The notes beneath the pieces are model-generated. The model did no database searches, was not told where the DNA came from, and was given only the letters and a program-made list of their open reading frames with translations. Both the position numbers and the translations under genes were made by a program. From Solea solea (taxonomy: Eukaryota > Chordata > Actinopteri > Pleuronectiformes > Soleidae), in assembly GCF_958295425.1 (NCBI RefSeq), contig NC_081137.1, positions 6,156,238 through 6,220,237 of the forward strand: a DNA stretch of 64,000 nt, written 5' to 3'. Below are positions 63,718-64,000 of the stretch, piece by piece. How positions within the stretch are numbered: the first letter of the stretch is position 1; every line of letters begins with the position of its first letter.

Positions 63718-64000
63718 CTAGTAGAAAAAAGTAAGCTTTAGTTAGAATCACTGGCGAAAAAGGGTGCACATATCCCGAAAATGCAGTGGGAAACTAACGA
63801 TGTTGCTCTGAGGTGTTCCTTGTCTACCTTTGATCTGACCATCATTCATTCATATACTTGGAAATTAGAATCAAACTATCAAGGCTATGATGCCAATCAT
63901 AAAAGCCACACACACACACTCATGACATATTTAAGTATTCATGTCAGGGCCTCCATTCAACCATGTTCAGCTGAGAAACAGCAATTACTTTGTCTCGGTG

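Noticed and set aside
1..64000. CRISPR arrays, phage or bacterial operons, tRNA and rRNA genes
   Set aside because: The tandem runs are simple microsatellites and dispersed fish repeats; nothing has spacer-repeat periodicity, and no tRNA cloverleaf or rRNA segment was recognised by eye. A tRNAscan-SE or Infernal run would settle the RNA genes.

Overview
This window is vertebrate nuclear DNA and almost certainly from a teleost fish, probably a percomorph. The genes have short exons with GT-AG introns, their products match vertebrate families closely, and the introns are full of typical fish repeats (Tc1-like elements, hAT-type MITEs, SINE-like pieces, CA/GA microsatellites). There is no operon structure, no CRISPR array and no tRNA or rRNA gene that I can see. 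Five protein-coding genes account for all the convincing coding sequence. Exon coordinates were worked out by hand from splice sites, reading phase and remembered family sequence. In all five genes the chosen junctions keep one continuous frame.

Layout. (1) 1-7710, plus strand: stanniocalcin-2 (stc2), exons 2-4 only; the signal-peptide exon was not found and probably lies left of the window. Intron 2 carries a Tc1-like element and a hAT-type MITE with a perfect 8-bp target duplication. (2) 7711-10127: intergenic, between convergent 3' ends. (3) 10128-12373, minus strand: bnip1 (Sec20 SNARE), complete, 229 aa. (4) about 13070-22914: no coding sequence and few recognisable repeats; best read as a very long 3' UTR of crebrf, with one notable hairpin. 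(5) 22915 to about 39500, minus strand: crebrf, complete coding sequence of 730 aa, with a short coding start exon (three codons) and a likely CpG-rich promoter/first exon near 39390-39620. (6) 39620-43542: intergenic and pcyox1l 3' region. (7) 43543-49429, minus strand: pcyox1l, complete, 501 aa. (8) 50939-63717, minus strand: tcerg1, 19 exons in the window (991 aa after the first visible Met); exon 1 lies beyond the right edge.

Tcerg1, pcyox1l, crebrf and bnip1 are in tandem on the minus strand and stc2 faces them. From general knowledge, human STC2, BNIP1 and CREBRF are at 5q35 (with NKX2-5 between STC2 and BNIP1) and TCERG1 and PCYOX1L are at 5q32. The window therefore joins two parts of the human chromosome 5 linkage group and has no nkx2-5 at the expected place.

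The products do not form one pathway: a secreted hormone-like inhibitor (stc2), an ER-Golgi SNARE (bnip1), a nuclear bZIP-containing regulator of CREB3 and ER stress (crebrf), a secretory/lysosomal FAD enzyme paralogue (pcyox1l) and a transcription-splicing coupling factor (tcerg1). I found no evidence for an undescribed gene system. The most interesting signals are a strong hairpin in the putative crebrf 3' UTR, four dinucleotide repeats just inside splice donors, loss of the Gln-Ala repeat in tcerg1, a degenerate BH3 motif in bnip1, and the gene order.
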